This document shows, one piece after another, positions 1 to 5,891 of a stretch of DNA of 8,029 nt (the stretch's first letter is position 1; the number at the start of each line of letters is the position of its first letter). The DNA is taken from assembly GCA_046760105.1 (NCBI GenBank), contig JBHIDJ010000129.1, positions 1 through 8,029 on the forward strand. The letters are read 5' to 3'. Under the pieces are notes generated by a model. The model ran no database searches, was not told where the DNA came from, and saw only the letters and a program-made list of their open reading frames with translations. A program made the translations under genes and the position numbers. This DNA comes from JBHIDJ01 sp046760105. Lineage in GTDB: Bacteria > Pseudomonadota > Gammaproteobacteria > Acidiferrobacterales > SPGG2.

Positions 1-954
1 CTAGGCCTCCTCAATCGCTAGTTCATGGAGAATCTCTCCGGGTGTGGCCGACGCCGCGCCGAGTTTGCCCACTACGATGCCGGCCGCGACATTTGCTAGA
101 TGCAAGGCATCCTGCGGCTCACTACCCACAGCAAATGCACATCCCATGGTAGCGATCACCGTGTCACCGGCACCGGTGACATCAAACACCTCCTTGGCCC
201 GGGCCGGATAGTGCAACACCTCGCCGCTACGCTTTATCAGGCTCATGCCTTCCTCACCGCGGGTGACGAGGACGGCGCCGAGCTCTAGTGACGCCACCAA
301 TACTTTCGCCCTTTCTTCCAGCTCGTGGACATCGCCAAAACGACCTGCCACATGTTCAAATTCCTTGCGATTCGGCGTAACCAGGTCAGCACCGCGATAG
401 CCGCCATAGTCATCGCCTTTTGGATCCACAACCACGGGTATGCCAGCGTCGCGAGCTGCCTGGATCATTTCCTGAATATGGCCCAGCCCGCCTTTTCCGT
501 AATCAGAGATAATCACTAGCTGAAACTCGGGCAAGTGCTTCAGATAGTGATCGAGGAGTCCGACGCGAGCATCCTTGCTCGTCGGCATATCGAAGTCGAT
601 GCGAATAAGCTGCTGATTCTGAGATATAACGCGCAGCTTGACCGTGGTGTTTAGTAGCTTGTCGCGCTGTAGGGCACAATCGATGTCGCCCTCTGCTAAC
701 AGACGTTCAAGCGCATTCGCTTCCGTGTCATCACCTGTGACGGAAAACATCGAACATTGAGCACCTAACGCCTTCACGTTGCGAGCGACGTTAGCGGCGC
801 CGCCCGGGCGCTCTTCACAGCGCTTAACTGCGATCACCGGCACCGGGGCCTCCGGGGAGATGCGCTCTACCGCGCCATACCAATATCGATCCAGCATGGC
901 ATCACCAGCCACCAGTACCTTGATGTTGGCGATCTTCTGCAACAGTTCCTGCAT
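1..954 (-). CDS. hldA: D-glycero-beta-D-manno-heptose-7-phosphate kinase, stand-alone (HldA/RfaE1)
   Basis: This 317-residue protein is the PfkB/ribokinase-family kinase that phosphorylates heptose 7-phosphate at C1 to the 1,7-bisphosphate, a cytoplasmic step in making ADP-heptose for the LPS inner core. Visible signatures are the substrate-side GDAMLDRYW (17-25), the first PfkB motif GGAANVA (51-57) and the second PfkB motif DVTGAGDT (258-265), with D264 as the expected catalytic base. The frame ends in TAG at the first three bases of the window, right after the kinase domain. In E. coli HldE the same domain is followed by a cytidylyltransferase-like adenylyltransferase domain, so this is the split form and needs a separate HldC. 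The ATG at 954 follows the comEA stop by 15 nt and has no clear Shine-Dalgarno, which suggests coupled translation. Family assignment is firm; the split state is seen directly unless the C-terminal domain was lost by a frameshift beyond the window edge. Confidence 0.95.
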   Translation of the reverse strand: MQELLQKIANIKVLVAGDAMLDRYWYGAVERISPEAPVPVIAVKRCEERPGGAANVARNVKALGAQCSMFSVTGDDTEANALERLLAEGDIDCALQRDKLLNTTVKLRVISQNQQLIRIDFDMPTSKDARVGLLDHYLKHLPEFQLVIISDYGKGGLGHIQEMIQAARDAGIPVVVDPKGDDYGGYRGADLVTPNRKEFEHVAGRFGDVHELEERAKVLVASLELGAVLVTRGEEGMSLIKRSGEVLHYPARAKEVFDVTGAGDTVIATMGCAFAVGSEPQDALHLANVAAGIVVGKLGAASATPGEILHELAIEEA

Positions 955-969
955 AGTTCGTTAGTGCAC

Positions 970-1230
970 TTACTCCACGGTCATGTTGTCGCGATTCTTC
1001 TCAACCGTCTTAGGACCGATACCCTTGACCTTTACCAACTCGTCGACAGACTCAAACGGGCCGTACTTAGCTCGGTATTCAACAATCGCCGCAGCACGTT
1101 TCTCGCCAACACCTTGTAATGTGACTAGTGTCTCGGCATCAGCCGTATTGATGTTGATTACTTCGGCGCACGCAAGCGCCGAGAAAAGACAAAGAGATAA
1201 CGATAGCAAGAGTGCGCGTAATATTCTCAT
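970..1230 (-). CDS. comEA: ComEA-family helix-hairpin-helix DNA-binding protein, secreted
   Basis: The product is 86 residues. A signal peptide (basic MRILR, hydrophobic core about 6-20, probable signal peptidase I cut after ACA at 22) leads into the typical ININTADAETL start of mature ComEA-like proteins. Two helix-hairpin-helix motifs follow, with hairpins QGVGEK (39-44) and KGIGPK (69-74). The family binds double-stranded DNA without sequence preference in the periplasm; ComEA in competent bacteria pulls DNA through the outer membrane, and short paralogues such as E. coli YbaV have unclear roles. It lies 54 nt after pyrF and 15 nt before hldA, so it is probably co-transcribed with them. 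No strong Shine-Dalgarno is seen, only GAGAA next to the ATG. An out-of-frame ATG lies 7 nt upstream. No other competence gene is visible here, so a natural transformation role is inferred from family only. Confidence 0.88.
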   Translation of the reverse strand: MRILRALLLSLSLCLFSALACAEVININTADAETLVTLQGVGEKRAAAIVEYRAKYGPFESVDELVKVKGIGPKTVEKNRDNMTVE

Positions 1231-1284
1231 TTCTCATGTCTATCGCAGGGGGCGTACACCATCATAAGCGCGTATTACGGCCCG

Positions 1285-1983
1285 TCAAGCCGATTGGAGC
1301 TCCGCATTAACCCTGTCGAGCACAGCCCGCGGATCGGGGGCTTGCGTGACCGGTCGTCCTATTACAAGGTAGTCAGCGCCCGCACGCATGGCCTCTTTGG
1401 GTGATAGGGTTCGTGTCTGATCATCGCCCTCCACTTTGCCCGCACGAATACCGGGTGTGACAAGAACAAAATTTTCGCCGAATTTACCACGTAAGCCAGC
1501 TACCTCTCGCGGAGAACACACGACACCATCGAGGCCGGCGTTGTGGGCCAACCCCGCCAGTGTATCCACATTGTCTTGCAGCTTTCCCTGCAATCCGATG
1601 AGCTCGAGTTCCTGTTGGGAGTGGCTGGTTAGCACCGTTACGCCAACGAGTAGTGGAGTGTAACTGGCGGCATCAACCGCTTCGCGTGCGGCTCTCAGCA
1701 TCTGGGCACCGCCCAAGGTGTGCACATTTAGCATCCACACGCGCAGGCGCGCAACCGCAGCGCAGGCTCGCGCCACCGTAGTGGGGATATCATGGAATTT
1801 CAGGTCGAGAAAGACGTCGAAGCTATTATCGACCAGGCTATGGACGAATGCAGGACCGCCCACTGAGAATAGTTCTAGCCCCACCTTTAGTTTGCATTGC
1901 GAAGGGGTAATGCCATTGACAAACTCAAGCGCCTGGTCGGCTGATGGGTAATCGAGGGCAACAATCACCCGCGGATTACTCAC
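1285..1983 (-). CDS. pyrF: Orotidine 5'-phosphate decarboxylase
   Basis: PyrF converts orotidine 5'-monophosphate to UMP, the last step of de novo pyrimidine synthesis, as a cytoplasmic TIM-barrel dimer. With the GTG start at 1983 it has 232 residues, a usual bacterial length. The active-site signature is present: K33 in KVG, then D60, K62 and D65 in DLKFHDIPTT, which supply the catalytic Asp-Lys-Asp-Lys network. The phosphate-binding segments TPGIR and IGRPVT lie near the C-terminus. The open frame continues upstream to another GTG at 2076, but those 31 extra residues lie inside lapB and do not resemble the family. The GTG at 1983 instead begins MSNPRVIVALDY and sits behind a strong GGAGG. 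That GTG shares one base with the lapB stop (TAGTG), so translation is likely coupled to lapB. No terminator follows. Confidence 0.96.
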   Translation of the reverse strand: MSNPRVIVALDYPSADQALEFVNGITPSQCKLKVGLELFSVGGPAFVHSLVDNSFDVFLDLKFHDIPTTVARACAAVARLRVWMLNVHTLGGAQMLRAAREAVDAASYTPLLVGVTVLTSHSQQELELIGLQGKLQDNVDTLAGLAHNAGLDGVVCSPREVAGLRGKFGENFVLVTPGIRAGKVEGDDQTRTLSPKEAMRAGADYLVIGRPVTQAPDPRAVLDRVNAELQSA

Positions 1984-3152
1984 TATTCCTCCAGCACAGG
2001 CTTGATCGTGTTCCAGCGATTGCACCCCGGGCACAGCCAGTGCAATGACTTTCCCTTGAAGCCGCACTGCTGGCACGCATATCCGCGGTGCTGCTCGCGC
2101 AGTTCTTCAATGATATTTCGCAGTAACACCAGATCATCTTTGTTGGCGCCCGTTGCCTCGGCGAGATTCAGCTCGATTAAGCGATGCAGGCCGTGAACGG
2201 AGGGTTTACGTCGTAGCGATGCGACCACAAACTTTTCTGCTGCCTCGATGCCCTCGCGGTTTCTGATAATTTCCGCGAACGTAAGCACCAGGCCCATCAC
2301 CTGGTGACGCTCCAACGCCGTCCTGAAGAATTCATACAATCCGCTTTCGTCACCGAGGTGCCGATAGCCGTCAGCGATCTTCTCGGCCACCTCACCGAGA
2401 AAATGGGCGTCCTGGTCTTCGATGTGCTGCCACGCCTGGATAGCCTCGCGGTAGCGCCTGCTCGCAGTCTCGATATCACCAAGCAAGATGTTGGCGCGTA
2501 CGCAGTGGCTATCACTATTCAAGGCATTTCTGACGAAATTGCGGGCGGCACCTTGGTCGCCGTTGGAAAACTCCCGCTCGGCAAGCTCACAGTAATACTG
2601 CGCGATGATGTTATGCATACTCTCACCGGACAGCCGTGCCAACTTCCTGGCGCTGGAGATTGCTTTGTCCCATTCCTTCTCCTGCTGGTATATGCGCAGT
2701 AGCAAGCGTAGTGCCTGCTCGCTATGCAGCCGGATCTCGGCGAGTTCAAGGAACAAGTTTTCAGCGCGATCGAACAATCCAGCCTTTAGATAATCCTGCC
2801 CTAACTCCAGCAGCGCGTGTGAACGTTGCTCCTTGTCGAGCGTCGGCCGTGCTATCAGGTTCTGGTGGATGCGAATAGCGCGCTCCACTTCCCCTCGGCG
2901 CCGAAACAGATTCCCCAGGGCAAGATGGGTTTCGACCGTTTCGGAGTTAACCTCAAGCACCTGGGTAAAAACCTCAATAGCCTTATCCGGCTGCTCGTTC
3001 AAGAGGAAGTTGAGCCCTCTAAAATAGGCGGACGGCAAATCAAAGGAATTTCTTTTGGCGCGCCGCTTTTGATCGAGTCTCGCCCCCAACCAGCCGGAGG
3101 CGGCCGCAAGCGGCAACAGCAGCCATAGTAAGTTGTATACGTTAAATGACAT
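1983..3152 (-). CDS. lapB: LPS assembly protein B (LapB/YciM)
   Basis: LapB is an inner-membrane adaptor facing the cytoplasm that presents LpxC to the FtsH protease, so setting LPS synthesis in step with transport and phospholipid synthesis; in E. coli PbgA/YejM opposes it. The protein is 389 residues, the same as E. coli LapB. An N-terminal membrane anchor (about 5-24) is followed by a basic stretch (QKRRAKR). A long series of TPR helices spans about 40-330, clearest in the DKAIEVFTQVLEVNSE and VERAIRIHQNLIARP repeats. A C-terminal rubredoxin-type metal knuckle has Cys360, Cys363, Cys374 and Cys377 in two CxxC pairs. The ATG at 3152 lies 11 nt inside lapA, and a stop in its own frame two codons upstream excludes an earlier start. 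The only ribosome-binding-like purines (AAAGG) abut the ATG with no spacer, so expression probably depends on coupling to lapA. Confidence 0.97.
   Translation of the reverse strand: MSFNVYNLLWLLLPLAAASGWLGARLDQKRRAKRNSFDLPSAYFRGLNFLLNEQPDKAIEVFTQVLEVNSETVETHLALGNLFRRRGEVERAIRIHQNLIARPTLDKEQRSHALLELGQDYLKAGLFDRAENLFLELAEIRLHSEQALRLLLRIYQQEKEWDKAISSARKLARLSGESMHNIIAQYYCELAEREFSNGDQGAARNFVRNALNSDSHCVRANILLGDIETASRRYREAIQAWQHIEDQDAHFLGEVAEKIADGYRHLGDESGLYEFFRTALERHQVMGLVLTFAEIIRNREGIEAAEKFVVASLRRKPSVHGLHRLIELNLAEATGANKDDLVLLRNIIEELREQHRGYACQQCGFKGKSLHWLCPGCNRWNTIKPVLEE
1988..1992 (-). promoter_or_regulatory. Shine-Dalgarno of pyrF inside the lapB 3' end
   Basis: On the minus strand GGAGG lies 4 nt before the GTG at 1983, within the last codons of lapB. 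It decides the pyrF start in favour of this GTG over the longer frame beginning at 2076, and it fits reinitiation after the overlapping lapB stop codon. Confidence 0.75.
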
Positions 3153-3438
3153 CCTTTATGGGCAAGGCGCGCAGGTTAGTCACCTCCTGCTCCGCTCGCC
3201 GTAATTCCTTGCGCGCCCGTACCAGCTGGCGCTGCATCCGAACTAGTATACGAAGGCCCCCCAAAAAGCCCACCACAATGCCGATCGCAAAAGTCAGGAA
3301 CAGTATCCACGCCAAGGGACCGTTCCAGTGCAGGTCAAAGTAATAGTTTAGCTCCACCGGGTGCCGGTTCTGGAACGTTATCGTGAATCCGAGGAAAAGT
3401 ACGATGAGCGTTATCACACCGTAGATGAGCTTTTTCAT
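3142..3438 (-). CDS. lapA: LPS assembly protein A (LapA/YciS, DUF1049)
   Basis: LapA is a small inner-membrane protein that works with LapB in LPS assembly and LpxC control; its exact biochemical role is less clear than that of LapB. The 98 residues show two membrane helices (about 4-22 and 42-66) joined by a short loop with the family's QNRHPVELNYYF segment (23-34). A cytoplasmic tail rich in Arg, Lys and Glu (67-90) looks like a coiled coil. The start at 3438 has a very good Shine-Dalgarno, GGAGGGG at 3447-3441, two bases from the ATG. The gene overlaps lapB by 11 nt. It is the first gene after the terminator behind ihfB and so heads its own transcription unit, which makes the 3439-3695 region its control region. 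Confidence 0.93.
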   Translation of the reverse strand: MKKLIYGVITLIVLFLGFTITFQNRHPVELNYYFDLHWNGPLAWILFLTFAIGIVVGFLGGLRILVRMQRQLVRARKELRRAEQEVTNLRALPIKDVI

Positions 3439-3455
3439 AACCCCTCCAAAATCAT

Positions 3456-3486
3456 AAAACCTGCCGGCGGAAACGTCCTAGGTTTT
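3456..3486 (-). promoter_or_regulatory. Hairpin in the lapA leader next to the ribosome-binding site
   Basis: The arms AAAACCT (3456-3462) and AGGTTTT (3480-3486) are perfectly complementary over 7 bp and enclose a 17-nt loop holding GCCGGC. In the transcript the 3' arm ends 8 nt before the GGAGGGG of lapA, so folding could affect access to that site. The stem is mostly A-U, so stability is modest and no function is shown. Confidence 0.35.
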
Positions 3487-3600
3487 GCGCATAACACGGG
3501 AAGGCTGTATAGAGGTACTCGTGTATCAGCGCGGACCCCTGCGTTTGCTGTCCGATGTTCTGTCGTCCTAGACTAGTCGGGGCACCCCTTTTCATACACT

Positions 3601-3629
3601 ATATTAATAGTGGCTCCATGCGCTGTCCT
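3601..3629 (-). promoter_or_regulatory. Candidate sigma-70 promoter for the lapA unit
   Basis: Minus-strand AGGACA (3629-3624) and TAATAT (3606-3601) are separated by exactly 17 bp; each matches its sigma-70 consensus in 4 of 6 positions. A TATAGT hexamer at 3603-3598 is an alternative -10 box without a good partner. The inverted repeat CACTAT-ATTA-ATAGTG (3597-3612) overlaps the -10 and could be an operator. The match is weak and rests mainly on position downstream of a terminator. Confidence 0.3.
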
Positions 3630-3695
3630 AGAAGGTTGGACGGCAGCCTAAGCTTATTCGTCACTCGCCCGAAAATCTACAGCGTTGTTGGCCCA

Positions 3696-3726
3696 TAAAA
3701 AAACGGCACCGGAATCCCAATGCCGT
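3696..3726 (-). terminator. Intrinsic terminator after ihfB
   Basis: Read on the minus strand, the arm ACGGCATTGG (3726-3717), loop GATT and arm CCGGTGCCGT (3712-3703) form a 10-bp stem with two G-U pairs. A run of T follows (3703-3697, the first T shared with the stem). It lies 33 nt past the ihfB stop codon. This is a textbook rho-independent terminator, and it separates the aroA-cmk-rpsA-ihfB unit from the lapA unit. Confidence 0.9.
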
Positions 3727-3758
3727 CTTCGTCTGCCCTGTCTGCACCGCGACAAGCG

Positions 3759-4055
3759 CTATTCTTCTTCGCTCCGACCGGCATTTACACGCTCGCGCAG
3801 CTCCTTGCCTGGCTTGAAGTGGGGTACGTATTTGTCCGATACGGCCACGGAGGCACCCGTTTTGGGGTTTCTGCCAATACGTGGCGGACGATAGTGCAGT
3901 GAAAAGCTTCCGAAGCCGCGTACTTCGATTCGCTGCCCGGCCGCCAGGGCAGTGCTCATCTGCGCCAGCAACTCCTTTACCGCGAGCTCAACGTCGCGGT
4001 AGTCGAGCTGCGGTTGCTTCGCCGCCAACTCACTGATTAGCTCCGACTTCGTCAT
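3759..4055 (-). CDS. ihfB: Integration host factor subunit beta
   Basis: IhfB pairs with IhfA to form IHF, the sequence-specific DNA-bending protein of the nucleoid that assists replication initiation, recombination and many sigma-54 promoters. The 98 residues align along their whole length with the family: MTKSELI start, dimerisation helices (about 3-40), and the DNA-binding beta-arm with GFGSFSLHYRPPRIGRNP (47-64). Within it R46 and the intercalating P64 sit at the E. coli positions. YVPHFKPGKELRERV (76-90) closes the fold, and the short acidic tail SEEE adds four residues over the 94-residue E. coli protein. The ATG at 4055 is preceded by AGGGAG only 2 nt away, an unusually short spacer. 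It begins 34 nt after the rpsA stop and ends before a strong terminator. Confidence 0.98.
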   Translation of the reverse strand: MTKSELISELAAKQPQLDYRDVELAVKELLAQMSTALAAGQRIEVRGFGSFSLHYRPPRIGRNPKTGASVAVSDKYVPHFKPGKELRERVNAGRSEEE

Positions 4056-4075
4056 CGCTCCCTGAATTTAGGCAA

Positions 4076-4108
4076 TAACTCTGAGCTTTTCAAGAAAGCT
4101 CAGAGTTA
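4076..4108 (-). promoter_or_regulatory. 14-bp perfect hairpin enclosing the rpsA stop codon
   Basis: The arms TAACTCTGAGCTTT and AAAGCTCAGAGTTA (4076-4089 and 4095-4108) are perfectly complementary, with a 5-nt loop (4090-4094) that in the transcript reads CUUGA and contains the rpsA UGA. The last codons of rpsA form the 5' arm and the spacer to ihfB forms the 3' arm. After the stem comes UUGCC rather than a run of U, so it is at best a weak terminator. It could instead protect the rpsA 3' end, be an RNase III site, or tune ihfB expression. The structure is seen; its role is inferred. Confidence 0.7.
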
Positions 4109-5772
4109 GATTTCAGTTTTTCTCGCAGCTTGTCGCCTAAAGATGAGGTCGCTGAGCTGGCCTTACGTGCATACTCTTGCACGGCCTCTGTCTCTTCCGC
4201 AAGGTCCTTCGCCTTAACCGAAAGCGATATCTTACGATTCTTACGGTCGATCGTCGTAATCTTCGCGTCGACCGCGTCGCCTTCCTTTAGCACTGACCGT
4301 GCATCTTCCACGCGATCGCGGGAGAGTTCAGAAGCGCGCAAATAACCTTCGACATCATCGGCTAGTGCTACGGTCGCCCCCTTAGCCTCCACCCCGGTGA
4401 CGGTCCCTTTAACGACGCTACCCTTGCCGTGCTGGGCTACGTAGTTGGAAAACGGATCGCCTTCGATTTGCTTGATACCGAGTGAAATACGCTCCCGTTC
4501 CGGGTCGACGGCCAAGATCACCGCCTCCACTTCCTGACCCTTCTTGTAATCTCGAACCGCCTCCTCTCCAGAACGGCTCCAGGACAAATCCGAGAGATGG
4601 ATCAAGCCATCTATGCCGCCTTCGAGGCCGACAAATACACCAAAATCCGTGATCGACTTGATCTTGCCCTTGATCCTGTCTCCTTTATTGTGGCCCGCTG
4701 CAAACTCTTCCCACGGGTTGGGTTGGCACTGCTTCATGCCCAAGGAGATGCGACGCCGTTCAGGGTCGATATCCAGTATCATCACTTCGACTTCATCACC
4801 GACCTGGACGACCTTGTTGGGATGGATATTCTTGTTGGTCCAATCCATCTCCGAGACATGCACCAGTCCTTCCACACCTTCTTCAATCTCGACAAAGGCG
4901 CCGTACTCGGTCAAGTTGGTCACCGTACCGAAGAGACGCGTGCTTTCGGGATAGCGGCGATTTAGGTCCGCCCACGGGTCCTCGCCCAGCTGCTTGAGGC
5001 CCAGGGATACCCGGTTTCGCTCACGGTCGTAACGCAGCACGCGGGCCTCAATCTCCTCGCCAACCTTAACCACCTCCGATGGATGCCTTACGCGTTTCCA
5101 GGCGAGATCCGTGATGTGCAAAAGACCGTCAACACCGCCGAGATCGACAAAAGCACCGTAGTCGGTGATGTTCTTGACAACACCTTTAACGATCTGACCT
5201 TCCTCCAGGCTTGCCAAGAGTGCATCGCGCTCGGCCGACATCTCTGTCTCCACCACCGCACGGCGCGAAACGACCACATTATTGCGTTTCTGATCAAGCT
5301 TGATGACTTTGAACTCGAGCTCCTTGCCCTCTAAATACCCGGGATCCCGGACAGGACGAACATCGACGAGGGAACCTGGGAGAAAAGCGCGGATCGAATC
5401 GAGCGTAACGGTGAACCCACCTTTGACTTTGCCTGTCAGGACGCCGGTAACGACGGACTGTGATTCATAAGCTTTCTCAAGATCCTCCCAGGCTTTAATG
5501 CGGTTAGCCTTCTCCCGTGAAAGGCGGGTTTCACCAAATCCGTCCTCGACCTGTTCGACGACGACCTCGACCTTATCCCCCACCTTAACGGTAAGCTCGC
5601 CATTGTCGTCCCTGAACTGAGAAGCTGGGATCGTGCCTTCGGACTTGAGCCCGGCGTTGACAATGACCACATCCTCGTCCACATGCACGACTTCACCGGT
5701 GACCAGACCACCGGCTTGCATCTGCATGTCCTTTAGACTCTCTTCGAATAACTCCGCAAAACTCTCACTCAT
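4090..5772 (-). CDS. rpsA: 30S ribosomal protein S1
   Basis: S1 binds mRNA on the 30S subunit and lets structured or Shine-Dalgarno-poor messages enter. At 560 residues it matches the six-domain gammaproteobacterial form (557 in E. coli). Six S1 (OB-fold) repeats run at roughly 21-87, 105-171, 192-260, 277-347, 364-434 and 451-520. The first two are the divergent ribosome-docking domains; repeats 3-6 show the RNA-binding pattern (for example ITDYGAFVDLGGVDGLLHITD, LTEYGAFVEIEEGVEGLVHVSE, ITDFGVFVGLEGGIDGLIHLSD). The last 35 or so residues (ARKASSATSSLGDKL onward) differ from E. coli. I chose the ATG at 5772 because it gives the conserved MSESFAELFEESL start. An in-frame ATG at 5781 would add MNT and has a slightly better upstream GGCGAG. 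No strong Shine-Dalgarno exists for either, as is typical for autoregulated rpsA. It is 34 nt from ihfB. Confidence 0.98.
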   Translation of the reverse strand: MSESFAELFEESLKDMQMQAGGLVTGEVVHVDEDVVIVNAGLKSEGTIPASQFRDDNGELTVKVGDKVEVVVEQVEDGFGETRLSREKANRIKAWEDLEKAYESQSVVTGVLTGKVKGGFTVTLDSIRAFLPGSLVDVRPVRDPGYLEGKELEFKVIKLDQKRNNVVVSRRAVVETEMSAERDALLASLEEGQIVKGVVKNITDYGAFVDLGGVDGLLHITDLAWKRVRHPSEVVKVGEEIEARVLRYDRERNRVSLGLKQLGEDPWADLNRRYPESTRLFGTVTNLTEYGAFVEIEEGVEGLVHVSEMDWTNKNIHPNKVVQVGDEVEVMILDIDPERRRISLGMKQCQPNPWEEFAAGHNKGDRIKGKIKSITDFGVFVGLEGGIDGLIHLSDLSWSRSGEEAVRDYKKGQEVEAVILAVDPERERISLGIKQIEGDPFSNYVAQHGKGSVVKGTVTGVEAKGATVALADDVEGYLRASELSRDRVEDARSVLKEGDAVDAKITTIDRKNRKISLSVKAKDLAEETEAVQEYARKASSATSSLGDKLREKLKSNSELS

Positions 5773-5791
5773 AGTATTCATTCAGTCTCGC

Positions 5792-5832
5792 CGCCACACC
5801 CCGCCGGTGTCATGATCGCCACACACGCCGGT
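5792..5832 (-). repeat. Imperfect direct repeat and small hairpin in the rpsA leader
   Basis: On the minus strand ACCGGCGTGTGTGGCG (5832-5817) recurs as ACCGGCGGGGTGTGGCG (5808-5792), differing by one substitution and one inserted G, about 24 nt apart. The second copy is part of a 5-bp hairpin, ACACC-GGCGG-GGTGT (5810-5796), ending 14-15 nt before the ATG at 5781. E. coli S1 represses its own mRNA through structured leader RNA, so this is a plausible place for such control, but no direct evidence is visible. Confidence 0.5.
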
Positions 5833-5853
5833 CTCACACCACTCCTAATGACC

Positions 5854-5863
5854 ATTTTATATA
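5854..5863 (-). promoter_or_regulatory. Candidate -10 box of an rpsA promoter
   Basis: TATATAAAAT on the minus strand is the most A+T-rich stretch in the 131 bp between cmk and the rpsA start, and contains TAAAAT, a 5 of 6 match to the sigma-70 -10 consensus. No good -35 hexamer lies at 16-18 bp. A separate rpsA promoter after cmk is known in E. coli, which supports the idea by analogy only. Confidence 0.3.
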
Positions 5864-5891
5864 GAGTAGAGACGCTACCGGCAGCCCGCAA

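Larger units (their letters stand above)
3439..3695 (-). other. Intergenic control region upstream of lapA
   Basis: The 320-bp gap between lapA and ihfB is the longest gap without a gene in the window. Its distal part is the ihfB terminator; the remaining 257 bp should hold the promoter of lapA-lapB-pyrF-comEA-hldA. I see three copies of GTCCTAG (plus strand 3475-3481, 3565-3571, 3625-3631), two -10-like hexamers, an inverted repeat CACTAT-ATTA-ATAGTG (3597-3612), and a 7-bp hairpin close to the lapA Shine-Dalgarno. I see no convincing coding frame, tRNA or sigma-32 promoter, although E. coli lapAB is known to be heat-shock controlled. Confidence 0.6.

Noticed and set aside
1149..1175. Lipoprotein cleavage site (Cys21) in the ComEA-like protein.
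   Set aside because: The residues before the Cys (A-L-A) do not fit the usual lipobox; cleavage after A-C-A by signal peptidase I fits better and leaves the usual mature start.
1983..2076. Longer pyrF frame starting at a GTG at 2076, giving 263 residues.
   Set aside because: The extra 31 residues lie wholly within lapB and have no family similarity; the GTG at 1983 has GGAGG at 4 nt and begins the conserved N-terminus.
2304..2702. Plus-strand open frame of 132 codons inside lapB.
   Set aside because: It is fully antisense to conserved TPR coding sequence and has no recognisable motif.
3451..3479. AGGACG-17 bp-TATGAT as the main lapA promoter.
   Set aside because: The start site would fall within the lapA Shine-Dalgarno, so the message would lack it; kept only as part of the repeat observation.
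3581..3593. GGGG-CA-CCCC followed by TTTT on the plus strand as a terminator.
   Set aside because: The 2-nt loop is too small for a stable hairpin and no plus-strand gene precedes it.
4065..4093. TTGAAA and TAAATT 17 bp apart on the minus strand, a possible ihfB promoter over the rpsA stop.
   Set aside because: Transcription would begin only a few bases before the ihfB ATG, leaving no room for its ribosome-binding site; it also overlaps the hairpin, so the match is probably chance.
4597..4965. Plus-strand open frame of 122 codons inside rpsA.
   Set aside because: It lies antisense to strongly conserved S1 domains, has no family resemblance or start signal, and is explained by codon composition of the real gene.
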